64,000 nt of DNA from Sediminicoccus sp. KRV36 (GCF_023243115.1 NZ_CP085081.1:4175001-4239000); one strand, 5' to 3'. Shown: positions 1-8,848, counted from the first letter of the stretch. Notes: generated from the sequence alone by a model not told the origin. Translations and numbers: made by a program.

Positions 1-211
1 GCTGCACCGCGGGAAGCCGGACCGTGACCTCGAAGCGCAACGGGCGGTTGACGGCGTTCACGACCCGAACGGCATAATTGAAGGTCCCGCCCGAACCCGG
101 CATGGACCGCCCCTCCAGCAAGCGCATCAGATTTTGCGCGATGCAATTCGCCTGGGCCTGGGCCTGGCCGGGCAGGGCCAGGAGAAGGGCGGCGAAGATC
201 CAGGCTGGCAT
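1..211 (-). CDS. Partial secreted protein, C-terminus cut by window edge
   Basis: Reading the minus strand from an ATG at 211, the frame stays open to the window edge (70 codons). It begins with a clear signal peptide: [13 protein letters not shown], then PGQAQAQA with a plausible AxA cleavage site. The mature part starts [14 protein letters not shown] and continues with a polar, beta-like stretch ([21 protein letters not shown]). It is therefore an exported protein, probably periplasmic, with one early Cys. I do not recognise the family. The gene diverges from typA and its promoter would lie in 212-487. Confidence 0.6.
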
Positions 212-487
212 GGCTCCATGTTCCAAACGGACTGACGGAGAAGGGCATGTTCGCCACAGCGTGCCAAGTCCAGAGCAGCGGCCATGTGCCTCCGTCCGGG
301 GAGGTTCCCGCCCAGGGATGGGGCGCAATGACTTCTTCTCTGGCAATCCTGGCGGCTTGCCCCTATGAGTGCGCCGTGAGCGCTGACCATTGTGCGCCGC
401 ACAAGTCCAACAACTGCAACAATTGAGTGACACGCCGCCCGGGCCATCCGCGTCCCGGGCATCACCCATGCCCGGAAGTCCTGATCC

Positions 488-2332
488 ATGCCCATGCGTA
501 ACCTCGCCATCATCGCGCACGTTGACCACGGCAAGACCACCCTGGTGGACCAATTGCTGAAGCAGGCCGGCACCTTCCGCGAGAACCAGCAGGTCGCCGA
601 GCGCGCCATGGACCGCAATGACCTGGAGCGGGAGCGCGGCATCACCATCCTCGCCAAATGCACCGCCGTCGAGTGGCATGGCGTCAAGCTGAACATCGTG
701 GACACCCCCGGCCACGCCGATTTCGGCGGCGAGGTGGAGCGCATCCTCTCCATGGTGGATGGCTGCGTGCTGCTGGTGGACGCCGCCGAGGGGGTGCTGC
801 CGCAGACCAAGTTCGTGCTGACCAAGGCGCTGGCCCGCGGCATCCGCCCCATCGTGCTGGTCAACAAGGTGGACCGCCAGGATGCCCGCCCGCATGAGGT
901 GCATGACGAGATCTTCGACCTCTTCGCCAATCTCGGCGCCAATGACGAGCAGCTCGATTTCCCGATGCTCTTCGCCTCCGGCCGCCAGGGCTGGGCGGAT
1001 GAGAGCATGGACGGCCCGCGTGAGAATCTGAACGCGATGTTCGACCTCATCGTCCGACACGTGCCGGCGCCCACGGTGCTGCCGGATGCGCCCTTCGCGA
1101 TGAACGCCTCGATCCTGGAATATGACAACTTCCTCGGCCGCATCCTGACCGGCCGCATCGAGCAGGGAACGGCGCGGATGAACATGCCGGTGAAGGTGCT
1201 GCGCGCCGATGGCACCACGGTGGAAACCGGCCGCCTGACCAAGCTGCTGACCTTCCGCGGCCTGGAGCGCGTGCCGGTGGAGGAGGCGCATGCGGGCGAC
1301 ATCATCGCCATCGCCGGCCTGTCCGACACCACCATCCCCGACACCATCTGCGCCCCCGACCAGCCTGTGCCGCTGCCCGCCATTCCGGTGGACCCGCCCA
1401 CGCTCGCCATGACCTTCCGCGTGAATGACGGCCCGCTGGGTGGCCGCGAGGGCAAGAAGGTCACTTCCCGCCAGATCCGGGACCGCCTGGAGCGCGAGAC
1501 GGAGGGCAATGTCGCCATCCGCGTCACCGTCTCCAGCGAGACGGATGCCTTCGAGGTCGCCGGTCGTGGCGAACTTCAGCTCGGCGTTCTGATCGAGCAG
1601 ATGCGCCGCGAGGGCTTCGAGCTCACCATCGGCCGCCCGCGCGTGCTGATGCGCGACAACCCCGAGACCGGCGCCCGCGAGGAGCCCTTCGAGGAAGTGC
1701 TGGTGGATGTGGATGATGCCTATACCGGCGTCGTCGTGGAGAAGCTCTCCATCCGCAAGGCGCAGATGCAGGACATGCGGCCCTCGGGCGGCGGCAAGAC
1801 CCGCCTGACCTTCATCATGCCCTCACGCGGGTTGATCGGGTATCACAGCGAATTCCTGACCGACACGCGCGGCACCGGCATCATGAACCGTCTGTTCCAT
1901 GGCTACGCGCCCTGGGCCGGCGTCATGGAAGGCCGGCGCAACGGCTCGCTGATCTCCAATGTCGATGGCGAGACGACGCAATACGCGCTCTTCGCCCTGC
2001 AGGAGCGCGGCACGCTGTTCGTGGACCCGGGTGCGAAGGTCTATGTCGGCCTGATCATGGGCGAGAATTCGCGCGGCGATGACCTGGAAGTGAACCCGGT
2101 CAAGGAAAAGAAACTGACCAACATCCGCGCCGCCGGCAAGGATGACGCGCTGCTGCTGATCCCGCCGCGCAAGCTCAGCCTGGAGCAGGCGATTGCCTAT
2201 ATCGAGGATGACGAGCTGGTGGAGGTCACGCCCTCGGCCGTGCGGCTGCGCAAGCGCCATCTGGATCCGAATGACCGCAAGCGCGCCAGCCGCAAGGCCG
2301 AAGGCCTGCCGGTCAAGGGCGAGGCGGCCTGA
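488..2332 (+). CDS. typA: GTP-binding ribosome-associated protein TypA/BipA
   Basis: TypA/BipA is a translational GTPase related to EF-G. It binds the 70S ribosome and supports 50S assembly and growth under stress or cold. The 614-residue product has the usual family length. G1 is AHVDHGKTT near residue 10, G3 is DTPGHADFG near 75, and G4 is NKVDRQ near 130. Domain II and the EF-G-like C-terminal domains follow ([35 protein letters not shown]). The start [13 protein letters not shown] matches the normal TypA N-terminus. The gene stands alone and ends at a strong intrinsic terminator 22 bases downstream. Confidence 0.97.
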
Positions 2333-2354
2333 TTTCGCCTCCTGGCTGAACATG

Positions 2355-2384
2355 AAAAACCCTCCCGGTCGGGAGGGTTTTTTT
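2355..2384 (+). terminator. Intrinsic terminator of typA
   Basis: Perfect 8-bp stem ACCCTCCC/GGGAGGGT (2359-2366 with 2371-2378), GGTC tetraloop, preceded by an A run and followed by seven T. The A and T runs make it potentially bidirectional. Confidence 0.92.
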
Positions 2385-2429
2385 ATGTCGCGAGGGACCG
2401 AGCATCATCCGGTTGGATGCAGGAAAAGA

Positions 2430-2511
2430 GCCTCCGGCGGCTGGGGCCGCGGGCCCCAGACCCCATTCTGCTTCAAGGGGTCTGGGGCCAATGGCCCCAG
2501 CCGCCGGAGGC
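2430..2511. repeat. Long intergenic inverted repeat
   Basis: Two 35-base arms (2430-2464 and 2477-2511) pair at 32 of 35 positions around a 12-base loop. The three mismatches are consecutive, in the middle. The arms are built of CCTCCGGCGGCTGGGGCC and its complement. It lies between the typA terminator and the convergent end of the next gene. There is no T run, so a classic terminator is unlikely. It could be a dispersed palindromic element or a transcript-stabilising hairpin. Confidence 0.8.
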
Positions 2512-2528
2512 CCCTTGAAACCCTTGTG

Positions 2529-2984
2529 TCACCAGCGCGATGTGATCGAGACCTCGATCTCGGTGGAGGACGCAAAGCCCCGGCTATCCTCCCGCCGCAG
2601 CCCGACCACCGCGCGCTCCAGCGTCCAGGTCTGGAAGGAGCCGCGGTCATTGCTGCCAACGCCGGAGGCCTGGGCCTGGGGCAGGCAGCGGGTGATATCG
2701 GTTTGCAGGCTGCGCATATGGCCATCCGCCAGGGTGAAGGCGCGGGGCGAATTGTCCCGCAGCATCACGGCGTAATAGACCGCGCGCGGCGGTCCACCCT
2801 GGACCGGCGGCGCCACGGCCCGGCGCTCATTCACCGAGCCATGCAGGTAATGCGTGCCCTGCGGCAATTCCGCAAAATCCTGTGCCGCGGCCTGCACGAT
2901 CTGGCGCAGGCCATTGCAGAAGGCATCCTGTGCCTGGGCGGTGATCGGCGCCAGCAGGATGGTCAAAAGGGCCAGGCGGCGCAT
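2529..2984 (-). CDS. Secreted hypothetical protein
   Basis: 151 residues with a signal peptide (MRRLALLTILLAPITAQAQ, cleavage after AQA). The mature part contains DAFCNGLRQIVQAAAQDFAEL near the N-terminus and a second Cys in TRCLPQAQ, possibly forming a disulfide. A GGAG ribosome site precedes the ATG. It is predicted to be periplasmic. I do not recognise a characterised family. It reads convergently towards typA. Confidence 0.7.
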   Translation of the reverse strand: MRRLALLTILLAPITAQAQDAFCNGLRQIVQAAAQDFAELPQGTHYLHGSVNERRAVAPPVQGGPPRAVYYAVMLRDNSPRAFTLADGHMRSLQTDITRCLPQAQASGVGSNDRGSFQTWTLERAVVGLRREDSRGFASSTEIEVSITSRW

Positions 2985-3064
2985 GGGTTTCTCCAGGAGT
3001 TGTGACCCTGGACCCTAGCAAAGCCCACCCGAGTTATAAACGGGCAGGCTCTGCCAGCGGCGCC

Positions 3065-4018
3065 TCAGAACAAAAGGCCCTTCTTCAGCAGGCCATGCAC
3101 GCCCTTTTCGCCGTTCACCGTCTGGGTCACATGGAAATCCACGGCCAGCGAGCAGAACTGATAGGCATCGGCGGGGCTCAGATTGGTGCGGCTGGTGATG
3201 AAGCCGATCATCTCCCTGAGCGCCTTCTTCATCGCCTCGTCCAGGTCTTCGTGCATGCCCATGGTGATGTAGTGCGTCGGCGTCTCGGCCCGCGGATAGA
3301 GCAGGTTGGCGTCCTTCATCAGGGTAAAGCGGAAATGGCCGGTCAGGCACATTTCCAGAGCGTTGATGCAGACCTCACCATCGCCCTGCACGCCATGGCC
3401 GTCGCCTGCCGAGAAATTGCCGCCCGGGACATGCACCGGCAGGAACAGCGTCGCGCCCTCGCCGATTTCCTTGTTGTCGAGGTTGCCGCCATGGGCGCGC
3501 GGTTCCTTCGTGCTGATCGGGCCCCATTCCGGCGGCGGGGCGACACCCATCACGCCAAAGAAGGGGCTGAGCGGCAGGGTGATGCCGCCGCCGATCGGCA
3601 CCAGGCCCGTGCGCTTCTCGTGATCCACCGGGATGTGCAGCATGCGCCGATAGGGGAAATCCTCCGGCAGCGTGCCGCCCAACGGGCGGAAGCCGCAAAA
3701 GCCCCATTCGGCGCCAAGCTCGATCTTCTCGATATCCACGCGCAGCACATCGCCGGGCATCGCACCCTTCACGGCGACGGGGCCGGTCAGGATATGTGGC
3801 CCCAGGCGCGGTGGGTTGCTCGCATGGATGGCGACCAGCGCGGGCGGGATGGCGAGGCCGAGCGCTTCGGCTTCGGCGACGACATCGGGCGCGCCCGAGA
3901 CGCATTGCAGAATGACGAGATCGCCGCTCTCCACTTCGAGGATGGGCTTGAAGCTGCCATCGAAAGTGCCCCAGCGGATGGTCTCGGGGGTGGCGGGAAT
4001 GCGGTGGGTGGCGGGCAT
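3065..4018 (-). CDS. Acetamidase/formamidase family hydrolase
   Basis: 317 residues resembling the FmdA/AmdA acetamidase/formamidase family, which hydrolyses short amides to acid and ammonia. Supporting features are the N-terminal beta-rich opening (TIRWGTFDGSFKPILEVESGDLVILQCVSGAP), the GPISTKEPRAHGGNLDNKEIGEGATLFLPVHVPGGNFSAGDGHGVQGDGEVC core with its conserved Asp, His and Glu residues, and HYITMGMHEDLDEAMKKALREMI near the C-terminus. There is no signal peptide, so it is cytoplasmic. A GGAG site precedes the ATG. The true substrate cannot be told from sequence. Confidence 0.85.
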   Translation of the reverse strand: MPATHRIPATPETIRWGTFDGSFKPILEVESGDLVILQCVSGAPDVVAEAEALGLAIPPALVAIHASNPPRLGPHILTGPVAVKGAMPGDVLRVDIEKIELGAEWGFCGFRPLGGTLPEDFPYRRMLHIPVDHEKRTGLVPIGGGITLPLSPFFGVMGVAPPPEWGPISTKEPRAHGGNLDNKEIGEGATLFLPVHVPGGNFSAGDGHGVQGDGEVCINALEMCLTGHFRFTLMKDANLLYPRAETPTHYITMGMHEDLDEAMKKALREMIGFITSRTNLSPADAYQFCSLAVDFHVTQTVNGEKGVHGLLKKGLLF

Positions 4019-4178
4019 GGAAAGCTCCTGGACAGAGCCCCACAGAAGACAGGCTTCCGCCCCAGGTCAAGCCGGCCCGAGCCACGGTGGCTAGCCAGGC
4101 AGCGTCGGATTGCCCGAGGCGCTGGCGTCCCGCCCAAACCATGGGCGAATCCGCCGGGCGGCCGGATTGGACGCCGCC

Positions 4179-5159
4179 CTACAGCAGCCCCTTGCGCTTG
4201 AAATACCAGATCGGCAGCACCGCCGTCGCCACCATCAGCCCCAGCGCCAGGGGGTAGCCGATGGTCCATTCCAGCTCCGGCATGTGCTGGAAATTCATGC
4301 CGTAGATGGAGGCGATCAGCGTCGGCGGCATCAAGGCCACGCTCACCACGGTGAAGGTCTTGATGATGTTCGTCTGCTCGACATTGATGATGCCCAGCAC
4401 GGCGTCCAGCAGGAAGGTCGCCTTGCTGTTCAGGAAATTCGCGTATTCCACGAGGGAGCGCACGTCACGCACCAGGGTCTTGATGGTGCCCTGATTTTCC
4501 TTGCGCACCGCCGTCGCCTTTTCAGCGCCGACAAAGGTGAGGATGCGGTTCAGCCCGAGCAGTGTTTCCGAGGCGCGGGTGGTGACTTCCCCCACCTGGC
4601 CCAGCGTCAGGAGCGCTTCCTTGAGGTTGCGCTCGCGCTTGGTCGCGGCATCGGGCACGCCGCGCAGGAAGATGTTGTGGCTCGCGCGGTCCATGTCGCT
4701 GCTGATGCGCTCCAGGATATCCGCGAGGCGATCCACGATCTGCTCGAACAGATGCAGCATCACGGCGTCACCGCTGGCCACCAGCGCCGGCGTCTTCTGG
4801 CAGCGCGCGGTGAAGACGGGAAACGCCTTGGGTGTGGCGTAACGCACAGTGATCAGGGCATTGGCGGTGAGCACGAAGGAGATGGGCGTGGAGCTGAACT
4901 CCCCCGTATCGGCGCCGTAGAGGAAATTCGCCGTGAGCACGAGCGTCTCGCCCTCCCGATACAGCCGGGAGGAGCTTTCGATCTCCTGCATTTCCTCACG
5001 CGTCGGCACCTCGATGCCGAGGGCGGCCTGCACCGCGTGCTCCTCCTCCAGCGAGGGTTGCAGCAGGTCAATCCAGGCGGCGCGGCGCAGCGCATCCGGA
5101 TCGCGCTCATGATCGCGGACCGCGAGGTGACCGTTCTCGACGGTGTAGGTCGTCAGCAT
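4179..5159 (-). CDS. corA: CorA-family magnesium/divalent cation transporter
   Basis: 326 residues from the ATG at 5159, which has GGAG about 8 bases upstream; a GTG three codons earlier is possible. CorA forms a pentameric inner-membrane channel for Mg2+ (also Co2+/Ni2+). The long charged cytoplasmic N-domain with extended helices is followed by two C-terminal membrane segments. The family signature YGMNF lies just after the first of them (IASIYGMNFQHMPELEW), and the protein ends in the usual basic tail (YFKRKGLL). It is monocistronic by appearance. Confidence 0.93.
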   Translation of the reverse strand: MLTTYTVENGHLAVRDHERDPDALRRAAWIDLLQPSLEEEHAVQAALGIEVPTREEMQEIESSSRLYREGETLVLTANFLYGADTGEFSSTPISFVLTANALITVRYATPKAFPVFTARCQKTPALVASGDAVMLHLFEQIVDRLADILERISSDMDRASHNIFLRGVPDAATKRERNLKEALLTLGQVGEVTTRASETLLGLNRILTFVGAEKATAVRKENQGTIKTLVRDVRSLVEYANFLNSKATFLLDAVLGIINVEQTNIIKTFTVVSVALMPPTLIASIYGMNFQHMPELEWTIGYPLALGLMVATAVLPIWYFKRKGLL

Positions 5160-5217
5160 GGGCGGCACTCCGCGGGGATGGCGGTCACAGGGCTTCTAAC
5201 CGCCGGCATCGTGCCTG

Positions 5218-5880
5218 TCACGCCGGGAGCAAGGCGTTCACCGCGTGGAAATCCGCCGCCTGCGGATGCCGGCCCGAGGCGAGCGTGCCATCCTCGGCCC
5301 GCACCAGCTGGCAGGTGGCGAGGCCGGCCTCGCGCGCCGCATCCAGCTCCTCCGCGACGTCGGAGAGAAACAGGATCGCGGATGGCGCCACGGCCCAGGC
5401 CTGCGCGATGCGGGCATAGCTGCCGGCCTCGCGCTTGGCGCCCAGGCGCGTATCGAAGAAGCCTTCGAACAGGGGTTCGAGGTCGCCCGCCTCGGAATGG
5501 CGGAACAGCAGGCGCTGCGCGCCCTCGCTGCCCGAGGAATAGATCGCCAGATGCAGGCCGCGCGCATGCCAGGCGCGCAGGCTGGCCGCGACATCGGGCC
5601 AGAGGTGGCCGCGCAGCGCGCCATCCGCGTAGCCCTGCTGCCAGATCAGCCCTTGCAGCGCCTTGAGCGGCGTCACCTTCGCATCCGCCGCCATCCAGCC
5701 GCGCAGGGTGGCGAGCTTGTCGCCCGGCACTTCCGCCAGGATGGCCGCCACCTCCGGATCATCGCCGTGTTGCGCGAGGAAATCCTCCAGCGCCGAGGCC
5801 GCATAGGGAAACAGGCTGCGATGCACGAAGGCGATGGCGGTCGTCGTGCCCTCGATATCGGAGAGGATATGCGTGATCAT
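5218..5880 (-). CDS. mtnC: Enolase-phosphatase E1 (methionine salvage)
   Basis: MtnC is a HAD-superfamily enzyme. It enolises 2,3-diketo-5-methylthiopentyl-1-phosphate and then dephosphorylates it to acireductone. The 220-residue product begins MITHILSDIEGTTTAIAFVH, where DIEGTTT is the HAD motif I variant typical of E1. Motif II is in LAIYSSGSEGAQ and the acidic motif III in ILFLSDVAEELDAAREAGL. I chose the ATG at 5880; the frame is open upstream, but that part is Gly/Ala-rich intergenic translation. It is the last gene of the tatA-mtnB-mtnD-mtnC run and is separated from mtnD by 154 bases carrying a long hairpin. Confidence 0.93.
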   Translation of the reverse strand: MITHILSDIEGTTTAIAFVHRSLFPYAASALEDFLAQHGDDPEVAAILAEVPGDKLATLRGWMAADAKVTPLKALQGLIWQQGYADGALRGHLWPDVAASLRAWHARGLHLAIYSSGSEGAQRLLFRHSEAGDLEPLFEGFFDTRLGAKREAGSYARIAQAWAVAPSAILFLSDVAEELDAAREAGLATCQLVRAEDGTLASGRHPQAADFHAVNALLPA

Positions 5881-5960
5881 CAACAACCCTCTCAAGACCA
5901 GCAGCCCTCCGATCGGCGCCGCCGCAACGGCGCGCCCCCCAGGAGCCGCACCACCGGGGC

Positions 5961-6027
5961 CCCCACGAAGATTTCGACGGCGCAAACGCCGCATCGCGGC
6001 GGTTGCGTTGGCGAAAGCTTCGTGGGG
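5961..6027. repeat. 32-bp-arm inverted repeat between mtnD and mtnC
   Basis: Arms 5961-5992 and 5996-6027 pair at 27 of 32 positions with only 3 unpaired bases at the tip. The outer 10 bp (CCCCACGAAG/CTTCGTGGGG) are perfect. It fills most of the gap between mtnD and mtnC, so it would fold in the polycistronic mRNA. It may be an RNA processing or stability hairpin, an attenuator, or a dispersed palindromic repeat. There is no T run. Confidence 0.8.
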
Positions 6028-6034
6028 ATAAGGC

Positions 6035-6574
6035 CTAGCCGACCACGACCGGAAAGCGCTCCGCCATGTCGGTGCCGGTATAGTGCGGCGTCCAGCCGGT
6101 GGTTTCGGTGAAGACGCGCAGCACGGTGAAATCCGGCGCATCGCCACTGTCGAACCAATGCTGCGTATTCGCCGGCACGCTGATCAGATCGCCCTGGGTG
6201 CAATGCGCGTCATAGACGCGGCCATTCAGGTGCAGCACGAAATTGCCCGCCCCCTCATGGAAGAAGCGGACTTCATCCTCGGTGTGGATGTGTTCCTTGA
6301 GGAATTTCTCCCGCAAGGCGCCCTTCATCGGGTGGTCCGGCGTGAGTTGGATCACATCGGCGGTGCCGGCCGCGGTCTCGGCCAGGAAGGCATCCAGATG
6401 CGGCTTATAGGCGGCGAGCACCGCTTCGGGCGCGGCCCCCTTGGGCAGCGGGGCCACCGGCCAGCGCTCGAAGCGCACGCCGACACCGGCCAGGGTGGTG
6501 GCGATTTCGGTGGCGTCCTCGGTGCGGAGAATCTCCGCCTTGGTCGCGGCATCCCAGACGGTCAAACGGCTCAT
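6035..6574 (-). CDS. mtnD: Acireductone dioxygenase
   Basis: MtnD is a cupin metalloenzyme. With Fe it converts acireductone to the methionine precursor 2-keto-4-methylthiobutyrate plus formate; with Ni it gives an off-pathway product. The 179-residue length is typical. The metal-binding motif EHIHTEDEVRFF (HxHxxxE) and the late His in ANTQHWFD are intact. The ATG at 6574 overlaps the mtnB stop (ATGA), so translational coupling is likely. A longer in-frame upstream start would run through mtnB and is not used here. Confidence 0.95.
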   Translation of the reverse strand: MSRLTVWDAATKAEILRTEDATEIATTLAGVGVRFERWPVAPLPKGAAPEAVLAAYKPHLDAFLAETAAGTADVIQLTPDHPMKGALREKFLKEHIHTEDEVRFFHEGAGNFVLHLNGRVYDAHCTQGDLISVPANTQHWFDSGDAPDFTVLRVFTETTGWTPHYTGTDMAERFPVVVG

Positions 6575-7206
6575 CGCGGCATCCTCCGTGTTTCCAGCTC
6601 GCAGGCGAGCATGAATTCCAGCGCCTCCAGGCGCAGCAGCGCGCCTGGCATATCCTCGGCCCATACATAGACGCCGTGGCCACGGATCAAGTAGCCCGGC
6701 GGGTGGGCCGGCTCGGCATCCCAAAGCTGTGTCACCCGTGCCTGAAGGCGGCCAATATCCTGGTCATTATCGAGCACGGGCAGGCGAATCGCCGCCTCGT
6801 GCGTCGGCAGGCCGGGAAAGGCCTTCAACAACTCATAGCCGGCAAGTGCGATATGCGTGCCAGCCAGCCGTGACAGCACGGTGGCGGGCACGGAATGGCC
6901 ATGCAGCGCCGCACCCGCCGCCGGGAAGCGGCGATAAATGCCGCAATGCAGCCCCGTCTCGGCCGAGGGGCGGAGATTGCTTTTTTCTGGCCGGCCATCC
7001 AGGTCCACGGCCATCACGCCATCTTCCGGGATGAAGCCTTTGTGAAATCCGGAGCGCGTGATGGCGATGCGGCCATCAGCCAGCCGCAGCGAGATATTTC
7101 CGGCCGTGGCCGGAACCCAGCCGCAAGCATCCATCCGGCGCCCTGCGGCGCGGATCGCCTCGGTGGCTTCGGCTGGAATCACGCCGTTCTCGATCACAAC
7201 GTCCAT
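6571..7206 (-). CDS. mtnB: Methylthioribulose-1-phosphate dehydratase
   Basis: MtnB, a class II aldolase-fold Zn enzyme, dehydrates 5-methylthioribulose-1-phosphate in methionine salvage. The 211 residues show the family N-terminus (GWVPATAGNISLRLADGRIAITRSGFHKG), the zinc His pair in LHGHSVPATVLSR, and the C-terminal His in YLIRGHGVYVWAEDMPGALLRLEALEFML. It follows tatA by 23 bases and overlaps mtnD by 4, so one transcript is likely. mtnA, mtnK and mtnP are not in the window; they may lie elsewhere. Confidence 0.94.
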   Translation of the reverse strand: MDVVIENGVIPAEATEAIRAAGRRMDACGWVPATAGNISLRLADGRIAITRSGFHKGFIPEDGVMAVDLDGRPEKSNLRPSAETGLHCGIYRRFPAAGAALHGHSVPATVLSRLAGTHIALAGYELLKAFPGLPTHEAAIRLPVLDNDQDIGRLQARVTQLWDAEPAHPPGYLIRGHGVYVWAEDMPGALLRLEALEFMLACELETRRMPR

Positions 7207-7229
7207 CCGGGCCAGGCCCGGTGCGCCGC

Positions 7230-7496
7230 TCAGGCGGCGGGACGGCCGGAGGCCGGCGTCGCGGCGGGCTGGGCCGTGCTGGCCGCGGCCTGCGGGCCGG
7301 CAATCGTGCCAGCCGGCGGGGCCGATTCCGCCGCCATCGAGGCGTCGCCCGGCTTTTCGTCTTCCTTGATGTTCGCCTTGAAGGACTTGATGCCCTTCGC
7401 GACGTCACCCATCAGGCCGCTGATCTTGCCGCTGCCGAACAGCAGCAGGACCACGACCAGAACGACCATCCAATGCCAAATGCTGAAAGAACCCAT
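7230..7496 (-). CDS. tatA: Sec-independent translocase protein TatA/E
   Basis: 88 residues: a short N-terminal membrane helix ([17 protein letters not shown]), the hinge FGSGK, and an amphipathic helix ([23 protein letters not shown]). A low-complexity Ala/Pro tail follows. This is the TatA/E pattern. TatA oligomers form the passage for folded proteins with twin-arginine signals. No tatB or tatC is adjacent, which is unusual because tatABC is generally an operon; instead the gene leads into the mtn genes. Confidence 0.93.
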   Translation of the reverse strand: MGSFSIWHWMVVLVVVLLLFGSGKISGLMGDVAKGIKSFKANIKEDEKPGDASMAAESAPPAGTIAGPQAAASTAQPAATPASGRPAA

Positions 7497-7703
7497 TGTC
7501 GCGCCTCGATCCCGTGGTGCTTATGTGGGCGGGAACCTAGTGCGGGCGCGCGCCAAGCGCAAACACCCTCCCGCCGATATTCCGTATGTGGGACGGCGAT
7601 GCGGCCCGTGCAATACCAAATTCATTCAGCTTTCGTTCATCGGTAGCTTGCGTTCCCGTAAGAAATCCTCCATGTAGCGGCGATCCGGGCCCCTCTGGCG
7701 CGT

Positions 7704-7762
7704 GTGAAGGAAAACTTCACCCGCGCGATGTCGGATGTTTTTGCCATCACGCGGGGCAAAAC
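7704..7762 (+). promoter_or_regulatory. Two-hairpin leader upstream of terC (candidate)
   Basis: In the 5' region of terC there are two short hairpins. The first is GTGAAG/CTTCAC around a 5-base loop (7704-7720); the second is GTTTTTGCC paired with GGCAAAAC (7737-7745 with 7755-7762, one extra T). terC/alx genes in other bacteria are often under a manganese riboswitch, but I do not see the conserved yybP-ykoY core here. The hairpins are visible; their function is a guess. Confidence 0.3.
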
Positions 7763-7793
7763 CATCACGGCCCCGCCCAGAGGAGTTGAGATC

Positions 7794-8795
7794 ATGGAAT
7801 TCCTGTTGCTCGAATGGGTCGGCAAGCCGATCTGGATGTGGGGTGGCTTCCTGGCCATCGTCATCGCGTTGCTCGCCTTCGACCTTGGCGTACTGAACAA
7901 GACCGACAAGGAAATGGGCATCCGGGAAAGCCTCGTGCTCTCGGCCTTCTATATCGGCTTTGCCATCCTCTACGGCATTCTCATCTGGTGGGCCTATTCG
8001 GCCGGCCACATCACGACGAGCGACGGCACGCATGCCGGCGTCACCTACTTCACGGGCTTCTTCATCGAGAAGGCGCTCTCGATCGACAACGTCTTCGTGA
8101 TCAGCCTGATCTTCGGCTACTTCGCCATTCCGCGGAAATACCAGTACCGCGCGCTGGTCTGGGGCATCATCGCCGTCATCATCCTGCGTGGCATCATGAT
8201 CGCGGTGGGGGCGGCGCTGGTGCAGGAATATTCCTGGATCCTCTTCATCTTCGGCGCCTTCCTGATCGGCACCGGCATCAAGATGCTGATGGTGCCGGAA
8301 ACGGAGCCGGACATCTCGAAGAACCCCGTGGTGCGCTTCATGAAGCGGCACATGCGCGTCTCCGACAAGCTGCACGACCAGAAGTTCTTCGTGCGCGAGC
8401 CGGATGAGAAGACCGGCAAGCTGGCGCTGACGGCGACGCCGCTGTTCCTCGCGCTGATCATCATCAACATCGCCGACCTGATCTTCGCGGTGGACAGCGT
8501 GCCGGCGATCTTCGCCATCACGACGGACACCTTCATCGTCTACACGGCGAACATCATGGCCATCCTCGGCCTGCGCGCCCTCTATTTCGCGCTGGCGGCG
8601 ATGGTGCATCGCTTCGAATACCTGAAATACGCGCTGGCGATGGTGCTGGTCTTCATCGGCGTGAAGATTTTCTGGAACCAGATCTTCGGCAAGCTGGACC
8701 CGGCCTTCTCACTCGGCGTCACCGGCGCGCTGATCGCGGGCGGGATCATCTTCTCGCTCTACAAGACGCGCGATCAGGCTGCCGCGCGGCACTGA
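7794..8795 (+). CDS. TerC/Alx-family integral membrane protein
   Basis: 333 residues with about seven to nine membrane helices, of the TerC family (includes E. coli Alx, linked to manganese export, and tellurite-resistance TerC). Conserved acidic membrane motifs are present: FDLGVLNK near residue 25, EKALSIDNVFVISLIFGYFAIP near 90, and ADLIFAVDSVPAIFAITTDTFIVYTANIMAILGLRALYF near 230. The start at 7794 is set by AGGAG 8-12 bases upstream; a longer in-frame start at 7704 would read through the leader. It ends at an intrinsic terminator. Confidence 0.93.
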   Translation: MEFLLLEWVGKPIWMWGGFLAIVIALLAFDLGVLNKTDKEMGIRESLVLSAFYIGFAILYGILIWWAYSAGHITTSDGTHAGVTYFTGFFIEKALSIDNVFVISLIFGYFAIPRKYQYRALVWGIIAVIILRGIMIAVGAALVQEYSWILFIFGAFLIGTGIKMLMVPETEPDISKNPVVRFMKRHMRVSDKLHDQKFFVREPDEKTGKLALTATPLFLALIIINIADLIFAVDSVPAIFAITTDTFIVYTANIMAILGLRALYFALAAMVHRFEYLKYALAMVLVFIGVKIFWNQIFGKLDPAFSLGVTGALIAGGIIFSLYKTRDQAAARH

Positions 8796-8817
8796 GCTGG
8801 GCCGCACCGGATGGGCA

Positions 8818-8848
8818 GGGGCGGCGTCCACGGGGCGCCGCCCTTTTT
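8818..8848 (+). terminator. Intrinsic terminator of terC
   Basis: 8-bp GC stem GGGCGGCG/CGCCGCCC (8819-8826 with 8836-8843) followed by five T. Confidence 0.85.

Noticed and set aside
127..1527. 466-codon minus-strand open frame over typA
   Set aside because: Ser/Arg-rich translation antisense to a certain gene; an artefact of high GC content.
5881..6147. N-terminal extension of mtnC
   Set aside because: The extra residues are Gly/Ala/Arg-rich translation of a hairpin-containing gap and overlap mtnD; E1 enzymes begin just before the DIEGTT motif.
7704..7793. yybP-ykoY manganese riboswitch upstream of terC
   Set aside because: I could not find the conserved core sequence and loop arrangement; only two simple hairpins are visible.
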